The translations under genes were made by a program, and so were the position numbers. The notes under the pieces are model-generated. The model searched no databases. It saw nothing but the letters and a program-made list of their open reading frames with translations, and was not told the DNA's origin. Shown here piece by piece: positions 43,269 to 55,201 of a DNA stretch of 64,000 nucleotides. Positions within the stretch are counted from its first letter, which is position 1. Each line of letters starts with the position of its first letter. Source of the stretch: Yoonia sp. R2331 (GTDB lineage Bacteria > Pseudomonadota > Alphaproteobacteria > Rhodobacterales > Rhodobacteraceae); assembly GCF_041103235.1 (NCBI RefSeq), contig NZ_JBGCUN010000001.1:930001-994000 (forward strand), read 5' to 3'.

Positions 43269-44324
43269 CTAAGGCCGGGCGCAATCGGCTACCGTATGTC
43301 CAGCCTCCTCATACGCGCGGATCGCGCCAGGATGCATGGTCAGCTTGACGGCACCGCAAATACCCTGGGGCGCCCCATCAATGTCGCCGAAACTCAGGAA
43401 CAGGTAGGGACCGCGCGGCGACCCGGTCAAGAACCGTTCCTGCTCTGCCAGATAAGCGCTGGTGATTTTGTAGGCCAGTTCCTCGTCCATGGAGGCCGGA
43501 ACGATCTGCGCAAAAGCCAGCGCAAAGGTATCAAACGTATCATCATCGGTGACGATCGTGATGTCATTGCCTTCATAGGCCGCGCGATATTCCTCGACCG
43601 GGATGGAATATGCGACGTTTCCGGGCGCGTTCACGATCTGCTGCCCAAGCTCGCTGTTCAGAACATCCGCAGGAATATCGTAGAGCGTCGTGCCACCTGC
43701 TGCGGCGATGGCGATCTGCCGACCAGAGGGCAAGCCTTCGGGAAGGGTCCAGCCGTCAACCGCACCGCCCGTGATTGTTGAAACCGTATCTGGCCAAGGT
43801 GTTTGGACGCCTTCATAGCCTTCGCCATCCTTTAAGCCGCTGAGCAACTGGATCGCTGCGCGACCCGTCGTCAACGCCGCGCCACGCGGCGGACCGTTGT
43901 AGATGCGCTTGCCTTCGATATCGGCAGGGCTTTGAATTGCGCCGCTGTTGTAGTGACCAAAGAGTTGAGCCGAAGGTGCGGAAAAGAACAGCGCCCGCAA
44001 ATTCCCGGCCAGCTCGGCGCCGCGCTCTTCCCCCAGGCCGGAATAGGGGCCTACACCACGGGACAGCAGAAATGGTAGGATCAAGGGTGCCGGCGCCATA
44101 TCCAGTTGGCCTTCGGCCACGGCCTGCACCGAATTGGTGAGCGTGGCACCTTCGGTGATCTGCATCGTGGCGACGCCCGCTGCATCCAGAACAGCCGCCA
44201 AGGTCGTATCAATGTAGTGTGGGGTTGACCCGGGCGAAGTGGTCTCTGCCGTAAGTGTCACTTGTGCAAAACCTGCGGCTGGCAACGAGGCAAAAATCGC
44301 CCCGGCGATGGTATTTCTGATCAT
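43269..44324 (-). CDS. TAXI family TRAP transporter substrate-binding protein
   Basis: A 351-residue periplasmic binding protein of the TAXI class with a signal peptide (residues 1-20). TAXI proteins bind organic acids such as glutamate or unknown ligands; the ligand cannot be inferred. The gene is first in an operon with the fused permease, 26 bases apart, and lies opposite a MarR gene across a palindrome. Confidence 0.9.
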   Translation of the reverse strand: MIRNTIAGAIFASLPAAGFAQVTLTAETTSPGSTPHYIDTTLAAVLDAAGVATMQITEGATLTNSVQAVAEGQLDMAPAPLILPFLLSRGVGPYSGLGEERGAELAGNLRALFFSAPSAQLFGHYNSGAIQSPADIEGKRIYNGPPRGAALTTGRAAIQLLSGLKDGEGYEGVQTPWPDTVSTITGGAVDGWTLPEGLPSGRQIAIAAAGGTTLYDIPADVLNSELGQQIVNAPGNVAYSIPVEEYRAAYEGNDITIVTDDDTFDTFALAFAQIVPASMDEELAYKITSAYLAEQERFLTGSPRGPYLFLSFGDIDGAPQGICGAVKLTMHPGAIRAYEEAGHTVADCARP

Positions 44325-44402
44325 GGCTTCCTCCCAATGCAGCGCCGTGGCGCAGGCAAATGACCCGCCTTTTGCGGGTTTCCTGATTCACCGTTACAAA
44401 AA

Positions 44403-44422
44403 TTATGTGACTTGTCACGTAA
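44403..44422. promoter_or_regulatory. Candidate MarR operator
   Basis: TTATGTGAC, two bases, GTCACGTAA is an inverted repeat with 8 of 9 matches in the 135-base gap between the TAXI-TRAP genes and marR. A MarR dimer bound here could control both directions. Confidence 0.6.
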
Positions 44423-44459
44423 AAGTTTTGCTGGTCTTATCGCTGGTGAGGGAGATCAC

Positions 44460-44969
44460 ATGACAAACCGGATCAAAACCAGGCCAGACAAGGTCAAAGA
44501 CCGCCAGCTTGAACAGAACCGCAATCTGTTCGGTCGCTTGGCAGCGGCGTCGCAGGCCTCCCGCGTTCAGGCGCAACGCATGCTGAAATCTGCCGGAGAG
44601 CTGTCCATCACCGAATGGCGGGTCCTGTGGGATCTGGCAGAGGCCGGTCCGCTCACCGTGACCGAAATGGCCGCAATTCAGCGGACCGATCATGCCCTGA
44701 TCAGCCGCGCGATCCCCGTGATGGTCAGCAAAGGATACGTGACAACCAGCATCAGTCAGACCGACCGCAGGCAGTCCCTAGTTGAGCTGACAGGCCATGG
44801 GCGCGAGGTCTTCAAGCAGACTTCGGTCGTCATGTCGGCCCGCCGCGCGGCGCTGTCCCGGACCTTTTCCGAAGAAGAGCTGGACACCTTCATCGGGCTC
44901 ATCGACCGTTTCGAAGCCTGTGTGGAGGCGCCTTTGCCCGAAAGCCTTGGTGCCGAGGCTGCGCCATGA
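44460..44969 (+). CDS. MarR family transcriptional regulator
   Basis: 169 residues with a winged helix (LSITEWRVLWDLAEAGPLTV and SRAIPVMVSKGYVTTSIS, then the wing QTDRRQSLVELTGHG). The ATG at 44460 follows GAGGGAGATC. The stop overlaps the sulfatase start (ATGA), so the two are cotranslated. Likely ligand-responsive repressor of the divergent TRAP genes and its own operon. Confidence 0.92.
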   Translation: MTNRIKTRPDKVKDRQLEQNRNLFGRLAAASQASRVQAQRMLKSAGELSITEWRVLWDLAEAGPLTVTEMAAIQRTDHALISRAIPVMVSKGYVTTSISQTDRRQSLVELTGHGREVFKQTSVVMSARRAALSRTFSEEELDTFIGLIDRFEACVEAPLPESLGAEAAP

Positions 44970-46612
44970 CCGACCGCCCGAATGTGCTTTGGATTATGGC
45001 CGACCAACTTAGGTTCGATTACCTCAGCTGCTATGGCCACCCACACCTGCACACGCCGCATATCGATGCGCTGGCCGCGCGCGGCGTGCGTTTCGACCGT
45101 GCCTATGTACAATCGCCGGTGTGCGGCCCTTCGCGGATGTCTGCCTATACCGGGCGATATGTGCGCAGCCATGGCTCGACCTGGAATGGCATGCCGCTGC
45201 GCGTCGGTGAGCCGACCTTGGGCGATCACCTGCGCGAGGCCGGAGCGCGCGCAGTGCTGGTGGGCAAGACACATATGATCGCAGACCGCGAAGGCATGGC
45301 GTGGCTTGGCATCGATCCGAAAAGCGAGATCGGTGTGCGGCGGTCTGAATGCGGATTCGAACCGTTCGAACGTGACGATGGCCTTCACCCCGATAGCGCG
45401 CGCCAGCAATGGTCGGCCTATGATGATTACCTGGTCGCCCATGGATACGAGAGCGACAATCCCTGGGAAGACTTCGCCAATTCCGGCCTCGATGACGATG
45501 GCGAATTGCTTTCGGCCTGGCTTCTGAAGAACTCGCGCCTGCCCGCCAACGTGCCCGAAGAGCATTCCGAGACGGCCTATATGACCGACCGCGCCATGGA
45601 TTTCATGCAGGAGGCCGAGGCCGATGGACGACCATGGATGTGTCACCTGAGTTTTATCAAGCCACATTGGCCGTACATCGTTCCTGCACCGTATCACGAC
45701 ATGTACGATGAGACGCATATCATCGATCCGGTCCGCGCGGACGCCGAACGCGAGACCCGGCACCCTTTGATGCGCGCGTATCTGGAGGCGCGTGTGTGCC
45801 GCAGCTTTTCGCGCGATCACGTGCGTGCCCATGTTGTTCCGGCCTATATGGGGCTGATCAAGCAGCTTGATGACAACCTTGGCAGGCTATTCGCCTGGAT
45901 GGATGAAAAGGGGTTTGGCGAGAATACCATCATCGCCTTCACCTCGGATCACGGGGACTACATGGGCGATCACTGGATGGGCGACAAAGACTTCTATCAT
46001 GAGATGGCGGTCAAGGTTCCTCTTATCATCAGCGATCCGAGATCGCAGGCGGACGCCACCCGAGGCACCGTGTCAGATGCCTTGGTCGAAATGATCGACC
46101 TTGCGCCAACCTTCATGAATGCCTTGGGCTGCGAGGCCAAGCCGCACGTCATAGAAGGCCGTGACCTGACGCCAATCCTGCACGGAGCCGATGGATTTTC
46201 ACGTAAGTATGTCATCAGCGAACATGATTACCACTGGTCCGAAATGGCGCGTGCGCTGGACGTAAGCCAAGAAGATGCGCACACGACGATGATCTTCGAT
46301 GGCCGCTGGAAATATATAAGATGCGAGGGGTTCGAACCGATCCTGTTCGACGTTGAGAGCGACCCGGGCGAACTCACGGACCTTGGCCAATCTGACATTC
46401 CTGAATATATCGGCATTCGAACACGGATGGAGGCCGCGCTCCTTCACTGGGCGACGCGTCACCACACACGGATCACCGCAACACCAGCCGTCCTCGCCCG
46501 CCAAAAACGAGCCGCAAAAGATGGTATCCTAATCGGATTTTGGGACGAAACAGAATATGAGGAAGCCACCGGCCTGGCGTTTGCAGAGTTGAAGCCTGTC
46601 GGAAAAACCTGA
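44966..46612 (+). CDS. Sulfatase/phosphonate monoester hydrolase family protein
   Basis: A 548-residue alkaline-phosphatase-superfamily hydrolase. Metal residues Asp13-Gln14 (MADQ), the modifiable Cys53 in CGPSR, the Lys of VGKTHM and TSDHGDYMGDHWM are all visible. The DQ pair and cytoplasmic location (no signal peptide) fit choline-sulfatase or phosphonate monoester hydrolase relatives. The substrate is probably brought in by the divergent TAXI-TRAP system, but this is inferred. Cys53 needs formylglycine modification; no modifying enzyme is in view. Confidence 0.92.
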   Translation: MTDRPNVLWIMADQLRFDYLSCYGHPHLHTPHIDALAARGVRFDRAYVQSPVCGPSRMSAYTGRYVRSHGSTWNGMPLRVGEPTLGDHLREAGARAVLVGKTHMIADREGMAWLGIDPKSEIGVRRSECGFEPFERDDGLHPDSARQQWSAYDDYLVAHGYESDNPWEDFANSGLDDDGELLSAWLLKNSRLPANVPEEHSETAYMTDRAMDFMQEAEADGRPWMCHLSFIKPHWPYIVPAPYHDMYDETHIIDPVRADAERETRHPLMRAYLEARVCRSFSRDHVRAHVVPAYMGLIKQLDDNLGRLFAWMDEKGFGENTIIAFTSDHGDYMGDHWMGDKDFYHEMAVKVPLIISDPRSQADATRGTVSDALVEMIDLAPTFMNALGCEAKPHVIEGRDLTPILHGADGFSRKYVISEHDYHWSEMARALDVSQEDAHTTMIFDGRWKYIRCEGFEPILFDVESDPGELTDLGQSDIPEYIGIRTRMEAALLHWATRHHTRITATPAVLARQKRAAKDGILIGFWDETEYEEATGLAFAELKPVGKT

Positions 46613-47331
46613 TTTTACGCAGGACATTTCTTGTCTTCAGGAGACAGGTGCAGGCACGGCCGCTGTCGTCTTTCTTTCGCAAAAGCTTTTCGCATCGGAA
46701 CTTCTTTGAAACGACCTTGGTCCTTGGCCAAAATTTCGAGGATCACATCCGCTCAACACGTTTGTTTCCAAACGCGCATTTACCAAGAAAGCTCAGCCCA
46801 CGGCGAAATAGGTGCGTCAACAAACGGCGGCAATACGGGCTGGAAACGCAGCATTTTGAAAGGTGCTCGCAGGTCCGCAATAGGCCGAACGTATCGTTTT
46901 TGAGGTGCTAGTGTGGTGTAAGGTGTGGCAATAATTTCTTGTCTGTCAAATATACTATTTATTTCAAGTGTTTGGCGGAATAGTTCGACAGACTGATCCT
47001 CCGCCATCATGCTGTTATGGTCTGTCCGAATGTGGCGCGTTGATTACGGTCGTTTTCGATGTTGAGGAGCCTGTAAGGTGATGCATTTTTCGCCTTGAAG
47101 CTTTGTCACTTACACCTTTGTCGCAACATGGCTGGCCGGGAACGAGGTATTTGTGATGTCGCGATTTGGTTCGCTGACAAAGCAACAGGCCAGATCTTTG
47201 GCGCGCCGTTACGCCCGAATTGGGCTTAGGGCGCGCTGTCTGTATCACCATCCATCATGGCCGATAGCGCCGATATCGTTCAGATTTTTGCCAGCGTGGT
47301 CTATTCAACCACGCCAGCAATCTGGGCAATG
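46613..47331. other. Unassigned stretch between the sulfatase gene and katG
   Basis: 719 bases, AT-richer than neighbouring genes. A minus-strand frame at 46780-47010 (76 codons) has a protein-like composition but no family match and no clear ribosome-binding site, and could be a decayed gene. A second minus-strand stretch near 46640-46780 is also open. No RNA or mobile-element signature recognised. Confidence 0.35.
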
Positions 47332-49542
<2,211 letters not shown>

Positions 49543-50169
49543 TTATGAAACGATCGTTGCTTCTGTTGCTGCGCGCAGGTCCTCTTCGGTGACGCCGTCG
49601 GCGACTTCGACGATCTGCAAACCACCTGGAACAACGTCCAGAACGCCAAGGTTCGTGACGATCCGGTCAACCACGCCTTTACCCGTCAGCGGCAAGGTGC
49701 ATTCTTTCAGGATTTTTGAGGCCCCGTGTTTGTTGGTGTGATCCATCACAACCACCACGCGGCCAACGCCTGCCACCAAATCCATCGCGCCTCCCATGCC
49801 CTTGATCAGTTTTCCCGGGATCATCCAGTTCGCAATGTCACCGTTTTGCGCGACTTCCATTGCGCCGAGGATCGCCATGGCGATTTTTCCGCCCCGGATC
49901 ATGCCAAAGCTTTGTGCGCTGTCGAAATACGCGGTTTGCGGGAGCTCTGTGATCGTTTGTTTGCCGGCGTTGATCAGATCCGGATCAACCATGTCGTCGG
50001 ACGGGTAGGGCCCCATGCCAAGCATCCCGTTCTCTGATTGGAGAGTGACCTCAATTCCATCAGGGATGAAGTTCGAGACCCGTGTGGGGATGCCGATCCC
50101 GAGGTTTACATACCAACCATCTTGCAGTTCCTGTGCCGCTCGGGCGGCCATTTGATTGCGATCCCACAT
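49543..50169 (-). CDS. 3-oxoacid CoA-transferase, beta subunit
   Basis: A 208-residue family I CoA-transferase subunit B with the catalytic Glu46 in SENGMLGMG and the GIGIPTRV stretch. With the adjacent alpha subunit it moves CoA between succinyl-CoA (or acetyl-CoA) and acetoacetate or another 3-oxoacid. The start overlaps the alpha-subunit stop (TAATG). Confidence 0.94.
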   Translation of the reverse strand: MWDRNQMAARAAQELQDGWYVNLGIGIPTRVSNFIPDGIEVTLQSENGMLGMGPYPSDDMVDPDLINAGKQTITELPQTAYFDSAQSFGMIRGGKIAMAILGAMEVAQNGDIANWMIPGKLIKGMGGAMDLVAGVGRVVVVMDHTNKHGASKILKECTLPLTGKGVVDRIVTNLGVLDVVPGGLQIVEVADGVTEEDLRAATEATIVS

Positions 50170-50867
50170 TAGGCAGCCCTCGTCGTGCGTTGTTCAATAC
50201 GTTTTTCGTGTTCGCCCTGAATCAGCCGATGCACATAAATACCCGGCAGGTGAATGTGATCGGGATCGATTGATCCTGTGGGCACGATTTCCTCGACCTC
50301 GACGATGCAGATTTTGCCACACATTGCGGCAGGTGGGTTGAAGTTGCGCGCCGTTTTGCGGAACACCAAATTGCCCGTTTCGTCCGCTTTCCACGCCTTT
50401 ACGATAGAAAGGTCGGCGAACAGGCCTTCTTCCATGATGTAGATTTCGCCGTTGAATTCCTTGTGTTCTTTGCCGTCTGCAATCACGGTCCCGACACCGG
50501 TTTTGGTGTAAAAGCCCGGAATGCCGCATCCGCCCGCCCGCATGCGTTCGGCAAGGGTTCCCTGAGGATTAAACTCGAGCTCTAGCTCGCCGGATAGGTA
50601 CTGCCGCATGAATTCAGCGTTTTCACCAACGTAAGACGAGATCATTTTCTTGACCTGTCGGGTTTGCAAAAGCACCCCGATCCCAAAGTCGTCAACGCCA
50701 GCATTGTTGGAGGCGAAGGTCAGGTTTTTGGTCCCAGCCTCTTTGATCGCGTTGATCAAAAGCTCTGGAATGCCGCATAGGCCAAAGCCACCGGCGGCGA
50801 TCAGCATGCCATCTTGTAAGATGCCGTCCAGCGCACTGGTGGCGTTTGGATAGACTTTTTTCATCAT
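50169..50867 (-). CDS. 3-oxoacid CoA-transferase, alpha subunit
   Basis: A 232-residue family I CoA-transferase subunit A with MLIAAGGFGLCGIPELLINA near the start and LTFASNNAGVDDFGIGVLL. Works as a heteromer with the beta subunit. The ATG at 50867 is chosen over a TTG one codon upstream. Confidence 0.93.
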   Translation of the reverse strand: MMKKVYPNATSALDGILQDGMLIAAGGFGLCGIPELLINAIKEAGTKNLTFASNNAGVDDFGIGVLLQTRQVKKMISSYVGENAEFMRQYLSGELELEFNPQGTLAERMRAGGCGIPGFYTKTGVGTVIADGKEHKEFNGEIYIMEEGLFADLSIVKAWKADETGNLVFRKTARNFNPPAAMCGKICIVEVEEIVPTGSIDPDHIHLPGIYVHRLIQGEHEKRIEQRTTRAA

Positions 50868-50915
50868 CAATCTCTTTGTTTGTCTGTGTTCTGGTTCAGG
50901 CCGATCATCGTGATC

Positions 50916-51857
50916 TCAAAAGGACACGCGGTCGCCGCCCTTCAGATCAAGTATTTCGCGCGCTTCATCTGGTGTGGCCACTTCACAACCTAAATCCTCA
51001 ACAATGCGGCGAATCTTGGTGACCTGCTGCGCGTTGCTTTCCGCAAGAGCACCGCGTGAGATAAACAAGCTGTCCTCTAGTCCGACGCGGACGTTGCCGC
51101 CCATCTGGCTTGCCGTTGTGCCAAGGGTCATTTGGGCGCCACCGGCCCCCAGCACGGACCACCGATAGTCGTCACCAAAAAGCCGATCTGCGGTGCGTTT
51201 CATGAAAACAAGATTGTCCACTTCTGGCCCGATGCCGCCCAGAATGCCAAAGATGAACTGGATAAACACCGGCGCCTTGAACAACCCGATATCCATGCAG
51301 AATTTCAGGTTATAGAGGTGTCCGACGTCATAGCATTCATGCTCAAACTTGACGTTGTGCGGCGCGAGTGTTTCGGCGGCTTCCTGAATGTCACGAAAGG
51401 TGTTGCGAAAGATGTTGCCGTCAGAATTCTTGACGTAGTCTTTTTCCCAATCGAACTTCCAGTCGTCGTCCTTGTAACGCCCGGCGAGCGGGTGGAAGGA
51501 AAAATTCATTGATCCCATGTTCATCGAACACATCTCGGGCGAGAATGTCTTGGCCGGGTTTATCCGATCCTGAATTGACAATGTCAGCGATCCGCCCGTC
51601 GAGATGTTCACGACGGCGTCGGTGGCCTGTTTGATCCTTGGCAGGAAGGGCGCGAAATCATCAATCGCGACCGAGGGCGCACCGGTTTGTGTGTCGCGGG
51701 CGTGCAGGTGAAGGATTGACGCGCCTGCCGCTGCGGCGTCGACGGCCTGTTGCGTGATGTCGTCATAGCTATAGGGCAGGGCGTCAGACATAGTGGGCGT
51801 GTGGATGGCCCCCGTCACCGCGCAAGTGATGATGGTTTTTTGCTTCTTCTTGGCCAT
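50916..51857 (-). CDS. BKACE family beta-keto acid cleavage enzyme (DUF849)
   Basis: BKACE enzymes condense a beta-keto acid with acetyl-CoA and split it into acetoacetate and a new acyl-CoA. The 313-residue protein has the TIM-barrel zinc residues in ILHLHARD (His50, His52) and the C-terminal NVRVGLED with the conserved Glu. Family members include 3-keto-5-aminohexanoate cleavage enzyme and carnitine-pathway enzymes; which subgroup this is cannot be told by eye. It lies between a CoA-transferase, which could activate the acetoacetate, and the Liv-type transporter. Confidence 0.93.
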   Translation of the reverse strand: MAKKKQKTIITCAVTGAIHTPTMSDALPYSYDDITQQAVDAAAAGASILHLHARDTQTGAPSVAIDDFAPFLPRIKQATDAVVNISTGGSLTLSIQDRINPAKTFSPEMCSMNMGSMNFSFHPLAGRYKDDDWKFDWEKDYVKNSDGNIFRNTFRDIQEAAETLAPHNVKFEHECYDVGHLYNLKFCMDIGLFKAPVFIQFIFGILGGIGPEVDNLVFMKRTADRLFGDDYRWSVLGAGGAQMTLGTTASQMGGNVRVGLEDSLFISRGALAESNAQQVTKIRRIVEDLGCEVATPDEAREILDLKGGDRVSF

Positions 51858-51860
51858 GGG

Positions 51861-52889
51861 TCAGTCTTTCTTAGAGGAAATGGTTTTCTTCACGCGATAG
51901 CTGAGCGGGAAGAGTTCAAAGTCGAAGCGACCGCGGATCAGCCCCCAAAGGCCCTGTGGTGCTTTGAGCATGATGACAATCGCCACGACCCCGAGGATCA
52001 TCAGATAAAACGTTCCCAGATCGGAAAGCGTTTCGCGCAGCAGAAAGAAGATCAGGGTGCCGATGATCGGGCCTTCGATGGTGCCTATGCCGCCAATCAC
52101 AACGATGAAGATGACGAAGGCTGTCCAATCGTTCACCGAAAAGGCGGCGTCGGGCGAAATCCGCAACTTTTGCAGGAAGATCAATGCGCCAATGACCGAG
52201 GTCAGGGCCGCCGTTACCAGGTAGACGACAAATTTGGTTCGCCAGATGTCGATGCCAAGCGACCCGGCGGCAAGTTCGTTGTCACGGATCGCCGTCAGCG
52301 CCAGACCATTGCGCGAGCGCAGCAACAGATAGACCGCGCTGATCACAAGGATGGCCGACCCCAATGCCAACCAATAGCTCAGGTGTTCGCGCCCCGCGCG
52401 CGATGATGCCAAAGATCGCACAATGCCAACCGGCAATGATGACCCGGATCCACCACCCAAGGCAGAGATTTGAGCAAACGACAGGCGGAATACCTCTGCA
52501 ATGACCCAGGTGCCAATGGCAAAGTAAGCCCCACGCAAGCGGAAGATCAGCAAGGCCACGGGCACGGCGACGATTGCACCAACCACGCCGGCAAGGGCGA
52601 GCGCGGTGAGCGGATGCACCCCGCCGAAGATGGTGAATGCAAACAGCATGTAGCCGCCAAGGCCCACAAAGGCTTGTTGCCCAACAGAGACCAGCCCGGC
52701 ATAGCCTGCCATGAGGTTCCAAAGGCTCGCGAGTGCGAGGTAAAGGAAGATCTCGCCCATCAACCTCAGATCAGCGCGGCCAGCCCAATAGGGCGCGGCG
52801 ATCAGGACGACCAAGACAAGTGCGCAAACAACAGCAATCGTCCTGGTCGCAGGGGAGGATCGCGTGACGTATGTGCTGTGCTGGGTCAT
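51861..52889 (-). CDS. livM: Branched-chain amino acid-type ABC permease (LivM)
   Basis: A 342-residue LivM-type permease with the docking-loop motif TAIRDNELAAGSLGID and FVIFIVVIGGIGTIEGPIIG. The frame extends far upstream, but residues before MTQHST are a shadow of livH. The start overlaps the livH stop (ATGA). Confidence 0.93.
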   Translation of the reverse strand: MTQHSTYVTRSSPATRTIAVVCALVLVVLIAAPYWAGRADLRLMGEIFLYLALASLWNLMAGYAGLVSVGQQAFVGLGGYMLFAFTIFGGVHPLTALALAGVVGAIVAVPVALLIFRLRGAYFAIGTWVIAEVFRLSFAQISALGGGSGSSLPVGIVRSLASSRAGREHLSYWLALGSAILVISAVYLLLRSRNGLALTAIRDNELAAGSLGIDIWRTKFVVYLVTAALTSVIGALIFLQKLRISPDAAFSVNDWTAFVIFIVVIGGIGTIEGPIIGTLIFFLLRETLSDLGTFYLMILGVVAIVIMLKAPQGLWGLIRGRFDFELFPLSYRVKKTISSKKD

Positions 52890-53749
52890 TCGTTGATCCT
52901 TGGGAATAGGCCGTTGGGTTTTATGGCAAGGATGACGAGAAAGGTGAGGTGCCCCGCCAATAGCTGCCAACCGGGGTCGATCTTGGCCCCAATCGTCTGG
53001 GCCACACCAAGGATCACCCCGCCGACCAAAGTCCCCCAGAGGTTGCCAAGACCGCCGATGATGACGGCCTCGAACCCAAAGATCAGACGCCCGCCCCCGA
53101 TAGAGGGGTCGAAGCTTGTGCGGATGCCCAACATGATGCCCGCAATCGCCGTCACAGCCAGCGCGAGCGCCATTGCAAGACCAAAGATGTGACGCCGGTT
53201 CAGCCCCATCAGTTGCGCGATTTCTTGGTTGTCTGAGGTGGCGCGAAAGGCGCGCCCGAGGGCCGTGCGATAGAACACCCATTGCAGGCTTGCGATGACG
53301 ACCACGGCGATCACGAATGTCGTGACTGGCAAGACGCCAAGCGACAGGCCACCGGTCGAAATGCTGGCCGTTTCCAGCGTGCCCGCATTCATTTTCTGCG
53401 GATCGGCGGAGTATGTTTCCAGCAACGCGTTCTGGATGATGACGGACAAACCAAAGGTCACCAGCAATGGGGGCAAGATGTCTTTGCCCAAGGTCTGGTT
53501 GAGAATGCCGCGTTGAAGGACATAGCCGATCAAAGCCATTGCAGGGACGACCAGAACCAGCGCCAACAGGGGGTGCAGCCCCAAAATCGTGGTGACGGAA
53601 AGACCCAGATAGGCACCCAGAACGATCAGGTCGCCATGGGCGATATTCACCAGACGCATCACCCCGAAAATCAGCGAAAGCCCTGCCGCGAACAGCGCAT
53701 ATAGCCCGCCCAATAGCGTGCCCTGAACAATTGCGTTGACCCAATCCAT
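52886..53749 (-). CDS. livH: Branched-chain amino acid-type ABC permease (LivH)
   Basis: A 287-residue LivH-type permease starting MDWVNAIVQGTLLGGLYALF with the family motif GLSLIFGVMRLVNIAHG and the docking loop FRATSDNQEIAQLMGLNRR. The longer upstream frame is rejected because it covers livF. Substrate may be an organic or amino acid rather than a branched-chain amino acid. Confidence 0.93.
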   Translation of the reverse strand: MDWVNAIVQGTLLGGLYALFAAGLSLIFGVMRLVNIAHGDLIVLGAYLGLSVTTILGLHPLLALVLVVPAMALIGYVLQRGILNQTLGKDILPPLLVTFGLSVIIQNALLETYSADPQKMNAGTLETASISTGGLSLGVLPVTTFVIAVVVIASLQWVFYRTALGRAFRATSDNQEIAQLMGLNRRHIFGLAMALALAVTAIAGIMLGIRTSFDPSIGGGRLIFGFEAVIIGGLGNLWGTLVGGVILGVAQTIGAKIDPGWQLLAGHLTFLVILAIKPNGLFPRINE

Positions 53750-53750
53750 C

Positions 53751-54464
53751 TTATGCCACCCCAAAGTAGGCGCGGGAAATATCCTCTCGCGCGGCGGTCG
53801 CGGACGTCCCTTCGAGCGAGACGCGTCCTTCTTGCAAGCAATAGAAACGTTGCGAAACCGACAGCGCCTTGGTGATGTCTTGTTCCACAATCAACGCGCT
53901 CATGCCTTCGCCGATGATGCCGGGCAAAGCCGCATAGATGTCTTTGATGATGATCGGGGCCAGTCCGAGGCTGATCTCGTCGAACAGGATCAGGTCTGGG
54001 TTGGACATCAGCGCGCGCCCAATCGCGACCATCTGCTGCTGACCACCCGATAGCGAGGTCGATTGCTGGCGCTTGCGTTCCTGCAAGATCGGGAAGAGTT
54101 TGTAGACGGTTTGCAAGGACCATGGCCCCTTGCGCCCGATTTGCCCGCCGATGATGAGGTTTTCCTCGACCGACAAAGACGGAAAAAGCTGACGGCCTTC
54201 GGGCACCAGGGCGATGCCTTTGCTGGCGACCTCGTCGGCGCGGAGTGCGCCAATGTCTTCGCCGCGATAGCGCACCATCGGCGCACCGCTTTGCGTCAAT
54301 CCCGAGATCGCCCGCATCAGCGTCGTTTTGCCCGCGCCGTTCGCACCGATAATGGCCAAGATTTCGCCTTGCGAGACCTCTAGGTCGACGCCGTAGAGTG
54401 CTTGGAAATCGCCGTAGAAAGCATCTAGGCCGCTCAGTTTCAGCATGTGTTCAGCCATCGCCAT
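53751..54464 (-). CDS. livF: Branched-chain amino acid-type ABC ATPase (LivF)
   Basis: A 237-residue ATPase with Walker A GANGAGKT, signature SLSGGQQQMVAIGRAL and Walker B LILFDEISLGLAP. The start at 54464 follows GGGA; other in-frame ATGs lie at 54458 and 54446. It overlaps the livG end by 14 bases. Confidence 0.92.
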   Translation of the reverse strand: MAMAEHMLKLSGLDAFYGDFQALYGVDLEVSQGEILAIIGANGAGKTTLMRAISGLTQSGAPMVRYRGEDIGALRADEVASKGIALVPEGRQLFPSLSVEENLIIGGQIGRKGPWSLQTVYKLFPILQERKRQQSTSLSGGQQQMVAIGRALMSNPDLILFDEISLGLAPIIIKDIYAALPGIIGEGMSALIVEQDITKALSVSQRFYCLQEGRVSLEGTSATAAREDISRAYFGVA

Positions 54465-55179
54465 CAATTCCCAGATAGATTTCCTGAACCTCGGGGCTTT
54501 CCATGATTGTGCGGGGGTCGCCTTCGGCAATCTTGCGACCGAAGTCGATGACCATGAGCTTGTCCACAACTGCCAAAAGGGCATGCACCACATGTTCGAT
54601 CCAGATGATCGTGACCCCGCGTTTGTGGATGTCCTGAATCGTTTGCACGAGTGACGTGCATTCCGCTTCGGTCAAGCCGCCCGCGATTTCGTCGAGCATC
54701 AGAAGCTTGGGCTTTGCGCAAAGTGCGCGGGTCAATTCCAGCCGCTTGCGACCCAGCAGGGGCAACCCGCCGGCAAGCGTATTGGCACGATCCATTAGCT
54801 CTGTCTGGTCCAAGACCTCGAGACAGAAATTTTCGGCCTCTTTGCCAATCATCCCACCAGCCTGGGTCGCTGCAATCATTGCATTTTCAAAGACTGTCAT
54901 GCCCGAAAACGGTTGCGGGACCTGGAAACTGCGCGCCATCCCCGCCCGGCATCGTTTGGCGGCGCTGCTGCGCGTCACATCCTGACCATCAAACATGATT
55001 TGCCCGGAGTTGGGCGACAAGGTCCCTGTAATCAAGTTGAACATGGAGGTCTTGCCAGCACCATTTGGCCCGATCACGCCGAGGGCCTGCCCGGCATCGA
55101 CCTCAAAACTCAGCCCATCGGCGACGGTGACCGCGCCAAATGACTTTGAGACCTGATCCAGTTGGAGGAACGTGGACAT
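54451..55179 (-). CDS. livG: Branched-chain amino acid-type ABC ATPase (LivG)
   Basis: A 242-residue ATPase with Walker A GPNGAGKT, the signature-region motif LPLLGRKRLELTRAL and Walker B LLMLDEIAGGL; the Ile in place of the usual Pro after Glu is noted. The ATG at 55179 follows AGAGGTG. Confidence 0.92.
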   Translation of the reverse strand: MSTFLQLDQVSKSFGAVTVADGLSFEVDAGQALGVIGPNGAGKTSMFNLITGTLSPNSGQIMFDGQDVTRSSAAKRCRAGMARSFQVPQPFSGMTVFENAMIAATQAGGMIGKEAENFCLEVLDQTELMDRANTLAGGLPLLGRKRLELTRALCAKPKLLMLDEIAGGLTEAECTSLVQTIQDIHKRGVTIIWIEHVVHALLAVVDKLMVIDFGRKIAEGDPRTIMESPEVQEIYLGIDGDG

Positions 55180-55201
55180 GACACCTCTTGGGGGTAGGGG
55201 C

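Noticed and set aside
52890-53744. Upstream extension of the LivM frame (285 codons)
   Set aside because: This part is a frame-shadow of livH; the real LivM start is at 52889, overlapping the livH stop.
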